From Pleodorina starrii (Eukaryota; Chlorophyta; Chlorophyceae; Chlamydomonadales; Volvocaceae), in assembly GCA_030267565.1 (NCBI GenBank), contig BRXU01000032.1:434001-498000 (forward strand): DNA of 64,000 nt. The letters are read 5' to 3'. The notes beneath the pieces were generated by a model. The model searched no databases, was not told the origin of the DNA, and worked only from the letters and a program-made list of their open reading frames with translations. Below, piece after piece: positions 22,801-27,729 of this stretch (within the stretch, counting starts at the first letter, position 1; each line of letters starts with the position of its first letter). Made by a program: the position numbers and the translations under genes.

Positions 22801-25498
22801 TGGAGAAAGGCGTTTTCAAGCTTGACGGCGTGGGGATTAAAGCCTGTGTGACTAGTCATGACATCATCATGGCTACCGAGGCTCACCTTACGGATTCCCT
22901 CCCTGATACGTCCTGGCCAAGGACAGCTCGCACGCTACCTAGGGCTGGTGTACGGACCTGAACACCCGACCGTTTTTTGCACTTGCCGTCAGCAGTTGTG
23001 TGATTCGGCGCGATCTGCTTAGTTTGCTCTAATAAGTGCTAAGCTTCACAAGTTAAAGTTGTTCTCAGCTGATGTTCGAATGCGGGTTTCACGACCCAGG
23101 TGCGCGCCATTCTCTTGTATGGCTGTCAGGCGTGGGACCCAGGTGCGCGCCATTCTGTTGTATGGTTGTCAGGCGTGGGGCCCGTCTGTGATAGCAGGAG
23201 CGCTCGAAAAGGCGTCCTCTGGGTGGCGTCGTTAAAACAACAATCTAGCGGAGGGTCTTTTCGAAGCTTGTTTGCGGGCTGATGCGCTACAATTACATTT
23301 TTTCATGCGGCAGATAGTGGGGGCGGCGAGGCCTGTCCATCGGCTGCTGTTTGCCGAAATGGCACAGCTCCCGTTGCAGTACTACATGGCCAAACATGTT
23401 GTTGGTTGTTGGAATCGTGTTCAAAATCAGGCTAGTTCTCCCACTTTTGCGGTATTACAACAGACAAGGGGTTGGTGTCGGCTTCCTTGAAGCCGGAAAA
23501 AGGGCGGGGCCCCGTTCAATCCGTACGGGTGGAGTTGAAGGGCTAGGGCGGCGAGGGCGTGAAGTGTGAGAGTGTCAACATTCCTGCTGATAGACAGCCA
23601 GAGCTTTCAGCAATCCGCCCCATGTTTAGCATCGCGCGCCGTCTCGGCACTGTGCAACTCTTCCGGCCAGCGCATTGGCTGAAGTTACTTGACAGTAGAC
23701 ATGCAGTGTATCATTCACACATCACGCAGGCTGACTTGCCAATAGAAGGACAGCGGAACTGTTTGAGAGGGTCGCGATGATGACGTGCAGTTGCCGACGA
23801 GAGTGCAGAGTCTTCGCTACCGAGGTATTCGTCATAGAGGAGGCTTGAAAACATTAGGACAGGGAATGTAGAAGTCCCCTAGGTTGCCGACTGGACTTGT
23901 TGGGCGGCCCGCAGATGAATCGTGCGTGCATCGGCGGCTTGGCGTCCAACAACCAGCATTTTGCCCCTCATGGTTTGCACCTTGCAACCTTTGTAATAGC
24001 AATATGCGTCAAGACGGCTAGCAGAGCTGCTGTGGTGTGGTCGCGGGAAGAATGTTCGCAATGCAAACATAGTTGGTTGCTTGCCGAAACGAAGATTCAT
24101 TTCACGCCGTCATGTCAGAATCCCACCTTAAGGAACGATGAATCTTCTGGAATTAATTATAGGCCGAGAGGTGTTGGTTTGACCTCGGCCTCGGTCCATG
24201 GAGACTGCCAAACTGGTTTGTACTCATACGAGGTTGGGTTCCAATAATAAATTTACCGTGCAATAAAGAATGTAATCTTTTACTTATGCAGCCTTTCCGT
24301 TGGCCGAAAGTCTGCACTTGTCCAATTACTTCCATCCCAGATCCCAGAACCCAGAACCCAGAACCCAGAACCCAGAACCCAGAACCCAGAACCCAGAACC
24401 CAGAACCCAGAACCCAGAACCCAGAACCCAGAACCCAGAACCCAGAACCCAGAACCCAGAACCCACGGACATGGGCAATCCTACAGGGCGGGGCCCCCCT
24501 GGGCGCTTCGCGCTGGGGCCCCGCCCAAAAAAAATACGGGACGCACTTGCTCGCTGACCCGGCTAGGTCTGGCTCACTCTGGGAAAAAGGGGGAGTCTAG
24601 ACCGACACATCTTTTTGCGAATAAATAATTAACTGTTTGGGACCTCGCAAAGTGTCAAACAAACTCCAAAGGGTCCCTCGCAAACATTTAAATTCTAAAA
24701 TAACCCCCCAAGGCATCTCGCAAACTTTTCTCGCAAATACAAGTTATTTGCCGCGAGCTGCGGGCGGTGGGGGCCGGCGGGCAAGGGCCACCGGGGAGTA
24801 GACGCGGCGGCGGAGCCAACGGAGGCAGGCCCGTCTCAGCCGGCAAGGGGCCGTGGCAGGCGGGGAGGAGAGGCAGCGCGGGGAGCGGGTGGGCAGGCTG
24901 CTGCACTGGGGAGGGGGGCCGGGAACGCGGGGAGGCCACTGCGAATGGCAAGCAGCCCAAGGCCAAGCCCGTTGATGGGGGGGGGGGATGGGTTGCGTGA
25001 ACCTGCGTGAAGTAGGTATAGCACCCGGTACATCAAATTTCTGCAGTAGAATGCGATGCCTTTGCGTTGACAACGCTGACGATAAGATGCGAGTTCGCCA
25101 ACTTGTCTTTACGGCTCACGAGCTCGCAAATTTCAAAAGTTTAGAAATAAGCTCCTACCGGCGCCTCGCAAAATAATAGCGTTTTTGTACCCAAATTAAT
25201 TTTTGTACCCAAACGTTTTCAATGCAGGTTGCACCAATATAAAAAACCCCGAAAGCGGCAATGGCGTACCGTTTAGTATACCACTCAATTTCTGTGATGC
25301 CATCAGTTTAGCGTGTATGTACATACCCGTTCGTGTTGAACGATTTGCAGCTGGCCATCGCCAGGCAGACGGCAGCAGCAGCCACTGTGTTGAGATTGTC
25401 TGATGGAACGCTGCCGGTGAAGCCAGAAACGTACATTCCGATGTCGTTAGCAAGGATGTCATTATTTGCATAGAAGGTGAATCGGTTCAGGATAGTAC
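1..25498 (-). CDS. Gene A: giant PAN / Pro-rich / CTLD / Cys-module mosaic protein (partial, runs off left edge)
   Basis: Likely a secreted or cell-surface glycan-binding or matrix protein. Exons in plus coordinates, 5' to 3': 25327-25498, 21525-22026, 21093-21283, 20879-21003, 20553-20696, 19951-20293, 19692-19728, 19290-19479, 18713-18751, 18004-18210, 17804-17865, 17595-17659, 17418-17504, 16747-16788, 16372-16600, 16023-16210, 6824-7021, 6302-6466, 5833-5856, 5506-5601, 5319-5366, 4532-4964, 3928-4136, 3632-3728, 3201-3502, 2026-2121, 1650-1822, 409-562, 1-98. All have GT-AG borders. Phases agree throughout from 21283 to the left edge, about 1,570 residues in all. The 21525 to 21283 junction does not match in phase, so a small exon or a lesion lies there. 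The 5' end is unresolved: a GTCATG satellite and another gene lie upstream. No transmembrane segment is seen in the window. The exon chain is direct observation; the surface role is inferred from module types. Confidence 0.75.
2026..4964 (-). CDS. Gene A exons 22-26: run of six Cys-rich modules
   Basis: Exons 4532-4964, 3928-4136, 3632-3728, 3201-3502 and 2026-2121 join in phase. They give repeated units built as a leading L(D/N) segment, a first Cys, a W/F-x-L strand and a closing Y-x-C or Y-x-C-C. Visible examples are LNVSCPDQMFLNAFRLYR ending NWQYTC, FLDRHSVSCKSGEVVTSW ending IDYQCC, LNITCPGSGSFLNRLRL ending FQYNC, IACGTGGTGVGSLLSGLQF ending MNYRCC, and LDRHDAVCGSNEALASWRL ending VSYTCC. 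Three units are interrupted by introns within the module. The pattern loosely recalls dermatopontin-like WxYxC repeats, but I cannot assign a named family. The separate reading of each exon out of phase gives no such pattern, which supports the splice model. Confidence 0.65.
2533..2578 (+). repeat. Degenerate telomere-like tract inside a gene A intron
   Basis: Within the 2122-3200 intron the plus strand carries closely spaced TTAGGG, TTTAGGG, TTTTAGGG and TTTGGGG words over about 45 bases. TTTTAGGG is the telomere unit known in Chlamydomonas. This is a short interstitial tract, not a chromosome end, because coding exons lie on both sides. Confidence 0.5.
5319..6466 (-). CDS. Gene A exons 18-21: C-type-lectin-like domain with EPNN motif
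   Basis: Exons 6302-6466, 5833-5856 (only 24 bases), 5506-5601 and 5319-5366 join in phase. They read FAVFMSTPQLWSRARDRC, then LPNGDLATFTSDTEFNN, then NFTAWYPGEPNNAGADGEDC, and finally DANCQVGLGFMCASD. This is a complete compact CTLD in canonical order: strand 1, helix 1 with Cys, Leu-Ala, the WxPGEPNN long-loop Ca2+ site, Glu-Asp-Cys, and the closing Cys. EPN is linked to mannose-type sugar binding in animal lectins, so this is the copy most likely to bind sugar, an inference. A 24-base micro-exon is unusual, but its phase and flanks fit on both sides. Confidence 0.7.
5763..5806. repeat. Short GC-rich 10-bp repeat (CCCTGAGGCC-like)
   Basis: Three to four tandem copies of a 10-base unit lie in the intron between two lectin exons. 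The minus-strand core GGGGCCTCA is the same as the core of the large minisatellite at 30.58-31.59 kb. Confidence 0.6.
6824..7021 (-). CDS. Gene A exon 17: end of a Cys module plus a CTLD C-terminal half
   Basis: The exon begins with AG, which completes the Tyr-Glu junction with the exon ending at 16023, and reads EFKCCQS. It is therefore the closing strand of the module whose first part lies across the LINE-bearing intron. It goes on through YYVPWALGQPDFSKGGACT and LMSCDANLRPLCK, a CTLD second half (WA-x-GQPD, Cys, closing Cys). A matching CTLD first half is not present in front of it, so this copy looks truncated. The phase match across a 9-kb intron is strong evidence that the LINE did not break the gene. 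Confidence 0.7.
7245..7366. repeat. LINE target-site duplication, left copy (122 bp)
   Basis: These 122 bases match 15640-15761 in the same orientation with only two differences that I can find, both A/G. They abut the inferred LINE 3' end. Such duplications come from staggered nicking during target-primed reverse transcription; 122 bp is far longer than the usual 7-20 bp. Confidence 0.85.
7376..7380 (-). terminator. TGTAA polyadenylation signal of the LINE
   Basis: The minus strand reads TGTAA nine bases before the element's 3' boundary at 7367. TGTAA is the usual volvocalean poly(A) signal, with cleavage roughly 10-15 nt downstream, which matches where the element stops. Confidence 0.6.
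7381..8588 (-). other. LINE 3' untranslated region
   Basis: About 1.2 kb between the ORF2 stop and the poly(A) signal, C-rich on the plus strand with long CCT runs. The open frames here are low-complexity by-products of base composition. I see no protein motif. Confidence 0.6.
8589..13358 (-). CDS. LINE ORF2: AP endonuclease - reverse transcriptase, 1589 aa
   Basis: Nicks target DNA and copies LINE RNA at the nick. The N-terminal endonuclease (about residues 20-285) shows THNMHG, CLQETH, AGDFNF and SDHRIAVL, the Asn/Glu/Asp/His set of the exonuclease-endonuclease-phosphatase fold. Reverse transcriptase (about 525-800) shows PGKAPGWDGIPADLY, YRPITLL, FLDFAKAYDTVD, GVRQGCPLAP and QFADDTEVAL, with the FADD catalytic pair near residue 758. 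A Cys/His segment near 1345-1370 (CGCGAYGE, then LHHFWECP) is the nucleic-acid-binding knuckle typical of L1 ORF2 C-termini. A Gln run near residue 1448 comes from CTG/TTG repeats. The ATG directly abuts the ORF1 stop. No frameshift or internal stop. Confidence 0.92.
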   Translation of the reverse strand: MPIRGTGRNQQRNAVHGHPLRIATHNMHGLLASHGNRLQAAVRQWAELRLDVVCLQETHHTNIQHQCLFERDLRHAAMQAHTQGWRVAAYSWSGSTHTAGVLTLVRQGLAAALEPPPAATLPACARGRFTECVLRWGGHRLHICNIYLPTGSTAVAADTRRLLFSNILAATATRVAAADNDTTLIWAGDFNFVEDPELDSSAGPGGRRGDGPIADMRRQAGPIMVDTHRHLHPQRRDFTHLYRAPIPGGSRLDRIYINQPMLPYICHTAITFHTPSDHRIAVLHLLPRRSEERGPGIRRTRLAFTGHEDLAASMDAWIRSQCAEAPSAENNPAGLIAWWPGFKRRLASLAHRLNKAAQQRRQRPGTRAREALTAVQLAQQAVDAAPTAPQPLQQLAEAQAALARAHQEDGRKAAKETRAHWLRAGERAGPALTAFLQAQTAEQQPAPVALQARTGRLVTNPAQLPQVVADFWAEICRTPTFVSPDARQAVLAQLSAANIRLPTEADEQLGSKTITAAELRVALVKSQPGKAPGWDGIPADLYRKFWSAIGPTMAGLFTAIGMTGQVPAGFLEGVITVLYKKGDPKQPGNYRPITLLCSDYRLLAKVLANRLGPALGSVISPEQSAFLPKRLIGASVMFLRHLSHLLRKQNRRGLLAFLDFAKAYDTVDRGFLLAAMETMGAGPQLCSWVQLLLSNTQARAMVNGFKSRLVVMEAGVRQGCPLAPLLYLFVAQALLCWLQSRDVGVRLLPSAPDRITACQFADDTEVALESEESVPSFLEAMETFARASGQRLNLDKVELLRVGAENPQQQPQPAGRQQPQPPQQQHQPQQETIGGLKVVTTATALNLPVDNRPSPPQPDWPKMLAGAYKRMQRLSRFPLSAFGRATAASAYGLQTVTWHMEHGGPPPDSTLNHIGRLTARLVDRRQGPEDRGQRLTGIPSSLLAGHPSAGGFGLLPLSQHIRARHAVWAVRFMAQAMPTAGDGEGGVGAEAAAEAGGDGGGAVAAGSEARVLHPWIRTLSAYLELVHPAFQPLALTTARATGPWLGGSDLPADISRIVGALGHLPPPEDIGRSPLVPGDWCWGAALWGNPLLPNAANDANVVAVSRRPGLEAYHAGLTSCRKLRTVGDLVRVWVTLDGSQATTLQGAAWHEWAREHLDPAATPAQLQDKETARAALGALHNDISPAWLEAAGVVETRLQQQRQQAEAEGLQQQQQPPAPPPPVYAQVMAMIVGRLGWRLPGGTDAVPLRRLTVSQATQLQDGPASERRVALVTKFVREALSTPENQAPPHLAAELSRFRATQARLWSGVRWENDNKETMWRLAVDGVPLPGNTHLVWVPIEACGCGAYGEADAGRPCSPRLHHFWECPVARAGREQIDRHLPPPQAAAGATTTRQQLWLAQAPPGCEQAPWDVIALAALSAMEVGRCCLRAATRRQGRDGAAAATGQQQQQQQQQVQPQPEQPQRQGPRQRAITDFFAREGGATQQEGPALNHPAGESPTQEAGAGEVAAGEAAAAAVGAAAAAARGAAEASPLERARARALTDFWARLRSFAALETPRHGWDRVGPQHPILAVVEERMRCAAPVEITA
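13359..15551 (-). CDS. LINE ORF1: Pro/Gln-rich RNA-binding candidate, 730 aa
   Basis: The first ORF of the LINE, probably the nucleic-acid-binding packaging protein. The N-terminal third (to about residue 290) is a mixed-composition folded region that I do not recognise. Residues of about 300-560 are rich in Pro, Gln and Ala. A basic, charged stretch near 600-680 (RKRRRLEHLPEAERAERNR) looks like a nuclear-localisation or coiled segment. The C-terminus has a run of Glu and ends HPN. ORF1 ends in TAG, and the next three bases are the ATG of ORF2, so translation of ORF2 may depend on termination-reinitiation. Its role as an ORF1p equivalent rests on position, not on a visible domain. Confidence 0.8.
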   Translation of the reverse strand: MAENGRARTSAPQQRSNGREAAPANRSQRPQAERKYIDSEELKGRLPAGAQLFLEQDVVTFEVNWPPGSDPADIHAQLFGPLGKALTGTLRVLVPPEEAGTALGPRISRCPQRKLPSGTTMQEISVMLRKGGLAQLATSPAVRRGRLQLGSVRLLPSDPAVEVQLPISNLHKVERSVWEIKGIPVSLEPGAIPEFLAMAYSTPRRTWDKTEFQEPAANVMADTWRFKLARGTPGLPRETQYDFGRSGVVAQSGTLEAYRLTPKDQEGPFIMPCKPPPRKELARQMQQLHQWRQQHQAPQPAAAPAQPGPSGRMPPPYAATVQRTRWGPEPEVGAGMQHMGTGTTPGMTPFIPPPPAPPASANITATTAGASTWAAVAAAAPRLPTPMGANQAAAAARAPPVTVTRSGTTTDPQQAAPPQQAPPPPRIQPPLRAPSPPRAPPPQQAPPPPRAPPPPPAPQLQAQSPAQAQLQQMPTPPPPQAQPRIRDPPPPPTLQPQLPSAPQPDPTAAAAQQGVEAQADSMAARQDADTRMEAANTSTAAVAAVPQERGPSAAAAATAPAFWFTAGRTGAGSGRKPTGGKARQQPRQGRTQPDQGPAGPEAPKRKRRRLEHLPEAERAERNRAQTQKALETRRRNTEERKAQKAAEEATAQLTAMLATGSQAQLSDGSQIPSLQLQMTAGDPPAIEPHTQQEVAQRGRQQLSAHGPASGQEDEEEEEPTPTAMEAAHPN
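15640..15761. repeat. LINE target-site duplication, right copy (122 bp)
   Basis: Partner of 7245-7366, directly flanking the LINE 5' end. Two A/G differences separate the two copies over 122 bases. Confidence 0.85.
16023..16788 (-). CDS. Gene A exons 14-16: three Cys-rich modules
   Basis: Exons 16747-16788, 16372-16600 and 16023-16210 join in phase. They read YLDRTCPAGAAMTSLKL closing at NYAIGC, then LPIACPTGMALQSWLF, then NGGGLPIFMDRHNIACNSDE with IMTSLKLVYSG and NMRY. The last module is completed by EFKCC in the exon at 7021 across the LINE intron. TSLKL recurs at the same module position and MDRH/LDRH recurs before the first Cys, so these are copies of one unit. Function is unknown. Confidence 0.65.
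17418..18210 (-). CDS. Gene A exons 10-13: C-type-lectin-like domain running into a Cys module
   Basis: Exons 18004-18210, 17804-17865, 17595-17659 and 17418-17504 join in phase. The first finishes the preceding lectin domain (DLPCDVQLPYVCKK), crosses a Ser/Ala linker and starts a new one (LYYLYDQPMSWASARAFC). It continues with TLADFKDLSEYKAASEALLD and LVWTSYNYL. Instead of a normal CTLD end, the reading becomes ALNYNCTRLPNGCLTFY, which leads directly into YLDRTC of the next Cys module. This is either a real fusion of half-domains or an old exon loss. The donor at 17418 (GTAATG) was chosen because it alone gives the phase needed downstream. Confidence 0.6.
18713..19951 (-). CDS. Gene A exons 7-9 and flanking parts: C-type-lectin-like domain
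   Basis: The domain starts at the end of the exon 19951-20293 (YMYFDSPMSYAEANANC, then RSRGTRLASW). It continues in exons 19692-19728 (LDEFYDVANLIR), 19290-19479 (RFYFGLTRDPSNPSRF, AWATGQPDNQGNEQC) and 18713-18751 (TLTDKDASNWN), and finishes in the exon starting at 18210 with DLPCDVQLPYVC. All junctions agree in phase. The layout is that of a canonical CTLD, with GLTRD and WATGQPDN in the long-loop region; QPD in this loop is a galactose-type signature in animal lectins. Whether it binds sugar here is unknown. Confidence 0.7.
18918..19249 (-). mobile_element. SINE-like dispersed repeat, copy 1 (in gene A intron)
   Basis: About 330 bases, alignable by eye along their length with 43023-43371. 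Shared blocks include the end GGGCTTACGGTCCAGCG, the words ACCGCGGTAATGGGCTG and GTGTCTGGCATAT, and the head GTTAGGGCACTGAA. The head of this copy no longer has a clear B box. It lies in sense orientation within the intron between exons 19290 and 18751. Confidence 0.55.
19951..21003 (-). CDS. Gene A exons 4-6: C-type-lectin-like domain
   Basis: Exons 20879-21003, 20553-20696 and 19951-20293 join in phase. They read NVTLYRSQAVSWDTARRIC, then WFFDRDEEAAVAAWLRRSG with VWTALTQGPTGDIRW, then MSVWTPALNSSLG and LLPCARQTAFVCK. This is a full CTLD: first Cys in helix 1, the DEE/AAWL helix, the WTAL core strand and the closing Cys pair. The long loop lacks EPN or QPD, so classical Ca2+ sugar binding is unlikely. 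The same exon continues through an Ala/Thr/Pro linker into the first strand of the next CTLD. Confidence 0.7.
21093..21283 (-). CDS. Gene A exon 3: orphan CTLD C-terminal half
   Basis: Reads WLDGSLVTATVTPMDDYW, then GPTNCGMNQLP and TVLPFVCE, the second half of a CTLD (WxDG, Cys, closing Cys). Its acceptor phase does not match the donor phase of the Pro-rich exon 21525-22026, and no CTLD first half is seen in the 240 bases between. Either a micro-exon was missed or the domain is truncated. It joins in phase to the next exon at 21003. Confidence 0.55.
21525..22026 (-). CDS. Gene A exon 2: PAN-like tail and hydroxyproline-rich (SPPP) linker
   Basis: Begins WMKTQDTG, then [12 protein letters not shown], and continues for about 140 residues of (S)PPP repeats, ending AAPSQ before a GTGACC donor. 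The first 25 residues complete the PAN-like module whose first half is exon 25327-25498. SPPP tracts in volvocine algae are extended, hydroxyproline-glycosylated spacers of wall and matrix proteins. Gene B has the same start ([23 protein letters not shown]) at 40922. The antisense Lys/Ala/Val-rich frame is a by-product. Confidence 0.75.
22032..22170. repeat. 35-bp tandem repeat, four copies
   Basis: Four near-identical 35-base units (core ATGGGCCGATATTATACC) sit in the gene A intron immediately next to the 3' splice acceptor of exon 2. Each unit repeats the CCATTTGGT found just before the real acceptor. The paralogous site in gene B (40.9 kb) has only the single ancestral copy. Confidence 0.85.
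22690..23500 (+). mobile_element. Collapsed LINE remnant (endonuclease start joined to RT end)
   Basis: Near 22760-22930 the plus strand reads RVLLWNVHGLLEKGVF and MATEAHLTDSLPDT, the start of an AP endonuclease (WNVHG, TEAHL). Near 23140-23440 it reads ILLYGCQAWGPSV and LPLQYYMAKHVVGCWNRV, motifs found downstream of the RT domain in algal LINEs. Everything between is missing, so this is an internally deleted, frameshifted pseudo-element, antisense to gene A within its intron. Not the same family as the intact LINE, judging by the motifs. Confidence 0.55.
24343..24463. repeat. (CCCAGAA)n tandem array, about 17 copies
   Basis: A nearly pure 7-base repeat, about 120 bases long. The reverse unit TTCTGGG differs from the plant telomere unit TTTAGGG by two bases. 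Lies in the gene A intron 22027-25326. Confidence 0.9.
24486..24526. other. Perfect 12-bp inverted repeat (hairpin)
   Basis: GGGCGGGGCCCC and GGGGCCCCGCCC flank a 17-base spacer that itself contains GCGCTTCGCGC. It is immediately downstream of the (CCCAGAA)n array. Confidence 0.75.
24640..25180 (+). repeat. Scattered CTCGCAAA words in a composite intron segment
   Basis: At least six CTCGCAAA words are scattered over about 540 bases of intron, around a central GC-rich block. No ORF of note. May be the ends of an unidentified small mobile element. Confidence 0.35.
25327..25498 (-). CDS. Gene A exon 1 (first recognised): PAN/apple-like half-module
   Basis: Reads ILNRFTFYANNDILANDIG, then [19 protein letters not shown] and KSFNTNG before a GTATGT donor. 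Codons split GG|G and join to WMKTQDTG at 22026. The pattern AAxxCL, then CxxFNT(N/D)G, then W resembles PAN/apple modules (Cys-rich matrix and adhesion folds); the family call is by pattern only. Gene B exon 37882-38053 is the same length (172) and nearly identical, and the intron beyond is also alignable for about 80 bases. Earlier exons were not found. Confidence 0.65.
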
Positions 25499-25609
25499 CT
25501 GGCGGAAAGATCGAAAGGGGAGACGCGGATGGACGCTTCAGCAAGGCTACGTACACTCGGGGAACGGCCCAGTCATACAGCGCTATCCGGGTCATGAACC
25601 CGTTCATGA

Positions 25610-26160
25610 ACCCAGTCATGCGGCCAGTCATGAAGTGCCTGCAGTCATGAAGTGCTAGTCATAGATGTGTTCATGTTGTGCACTGGTCATGTTGGGCAGT
25701 CATATCCCGGGTCATGAGATGGGTCATGCAGTGCGCCATGGGCTGCATAAGATGACTGGAACTGGTCATGGAAAACAACAATCATGACCACATTCATGAC
25801 CACAGTCATGACCCAATTTCATGACTGGCTGGACTCAATTTATGACTGGCAGGTGCCTACATGACGGTTTCCAGTCATGTTGCGCACTGTAATTTGTTCA
25901 TGAATTCGGCCATGAATTCGGTCATGATCTGCATCATCATACACACATGACCATGGACTGTCATATTACGCTTACAGTAAAGGACTGCCGTACAGTCCAA
26001 CATGACCAGAAACAGTCATTGTGCGTGTACGCCCCATGACTGCCGTACGTTCCAACATGGCCAGAACCAGTCATTGTGTGCGTGCACCCCATGACTGCCG
26101 TACGTTCCAACATGACCAGAACCAGTCAGTGTGTGTGCACACCATGACTACCGGGCGAGT
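25610..26160. repeat. GTCATG-rich degenerate satellite with a 55-bp tandem triplet
   Basis: About 550 bases packed with GTCATG/CATGAC words. The part 25983-26146 has three tandem copies of a unit of about 55 bases beginning GACTGCCGTACGTTCC. It sits where the 5' part of gene A would be expected and where similarity to gene B stops. Confidence 0.8.
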
Positions 26161-26181
26161 AATACCATAAAACCCTAAACC

Positions 26182-27720
26182 CTATAACACGAATCTACAC
26201 ATTGCACTCTGGCCCGGCCCCGTCTTCTTTTCCGACCTCTCTCCCCCTGCCGCCATCACCACCGCTGCTGCCTGCACCACCTCCTTTGCCTTTGCCATCT
26301 GCTTCTTGTTAGCGGCGGCCCTGGCAAGGTCCTCCAGCTCCTCCAGCTCCGGGTCGAAGTCACCTTTCCGCTTCTGTAACACATCGGTCAACAAAAGCGT
26401 TGCTTAGCACAACTCCTTACAACCAAAAAGCCGTTTTGATCGACTAAACAATTCTCACCAAGCAAGGGGGAAGCCTGCAGGCGTGCACGGGTGTGTACGG
26501 CCATCTCACCGGGCTTCACCTGCTGGCTGGCCGGCTTGCCAGCGGAGGTTGGCTGGCCTTCTTCGTCTGCAACTGTGTTACGGTGATGCCCAGCCAGTCC
26601 AGCGTGGACTGGCAGACCTTGACGTCTGCAAAAAACACAGAGCACGAGCCTTGGAGTGTGCCACAGAGTGAGTCATACCACCCAAACGTGACACTTGCTT
26701 TCCCGTTTGCAAGACACACCTGTGGTGTGGCAACACAAGTACTCTACTGTGTCGGTCCAGCTGTCAGCCAAGCCGACGTACAAGACCGTCTTGAGACGCT
26801 TGGGCAGCGCCGACTTGCTGATCATCCCTACCAGGCAACAAGATGGGCAACAGTGTGACGTAGGTGTTGGAACCTGGGAGAGGCATCGGCCATCGAGCAG
26901 GCACTTACCCTGCAGTACCGTGCGTCAAACTCGTACAGCTTCAATCCTGCTGAATTGGAATTTGCTAATACAAACCTGGCGGCGTGGCGGGTGCGGCTGC
27001 TTGCCACACGCATGCTGGCCGCTGGGTCGCATGTCCATAGGGCCATGCCAGCCATGTATGCAGCTGGCCATTTTTAGGCAAGGGGTTGCGCTGTGACACG
27101 CTTGAATGCACCCTAATTTGAATATAAGGGTTACTTACATGGCGAGGGCGGGTGCAGGTGCGGTGACACGGAGTTCCACCTTGTCGAAGTAGCCACATCA
27201 GGCCCTTTGTGTTCGGTTCTGTGGTCCATTCGGTTTCATAGGCCTGCATGTTGTTGACTGTGCCTGCTAGCAGAGCTTGCCAGCCCGCGGCATCACCTGC
27301 ACATGAACAGCAATAACAACAATATCAACAGCGTTCCCTGATATAAGCTCCACTAAAGGAGGATTAACATTTAAACGCTTACATGAAGTCGGTATCACTT
27401 GAGTCTCAGTGCGGCTCTTGCAATGTCTACGAGCGAGGAAAGTCAAAGACGCTTCGGGCACATTGACTTTGTCCACAAACCTAGCTATCTATCTCCGGCA
27501 GCATTGTCTCCTCGTAGACGTCGATAAGGTTGAGTTCGGCCTTCCATGGAGCAGCCACGGCCCGCAAAGCACTGTCCACTTTGCAGTCTCCGCTGGTCGA
27601 AGTGCGCCTCTGGCCGCCCAAAGCATGGTGCAGATAGCCGACGAGAACCAGTGTAAGGACGACCTCAATATTATCAATTTCTGTTCTGTCTATGGAGCCG
27701 CGTGCCCTATGGTGCGTCCA
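26182..27720 (-). CDS. Gene D: unidentified multi-exon gene
   Basis: Plausible exons in plus coordinates: 27139-27296 (DAAGWQALLAGTVNNMQAYE), about 26900-27060 (ARFVLANSNSAGLKLYEFD), about 26737-26835 (ALPKRLKTVLYVGLADSW), 26535-26627 (VCQSTLDWLGITVTQLQTK) and terminal 26182-26372 (DPELEELEDLARAAANKKQ, charged and helical). The borders that I checked are GT-AG. A further open stretch at 27490-27720 (VVLTLVLVGYLHHALGG) may belong upstream. I do not recognise the protein. The run of coherent exons ending in a charged tail suggests a real host or transposon gene. Order and phase are only partly verified. Confidence 0.35.
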
Positions 27721-27729
27721 TTGCAAATT

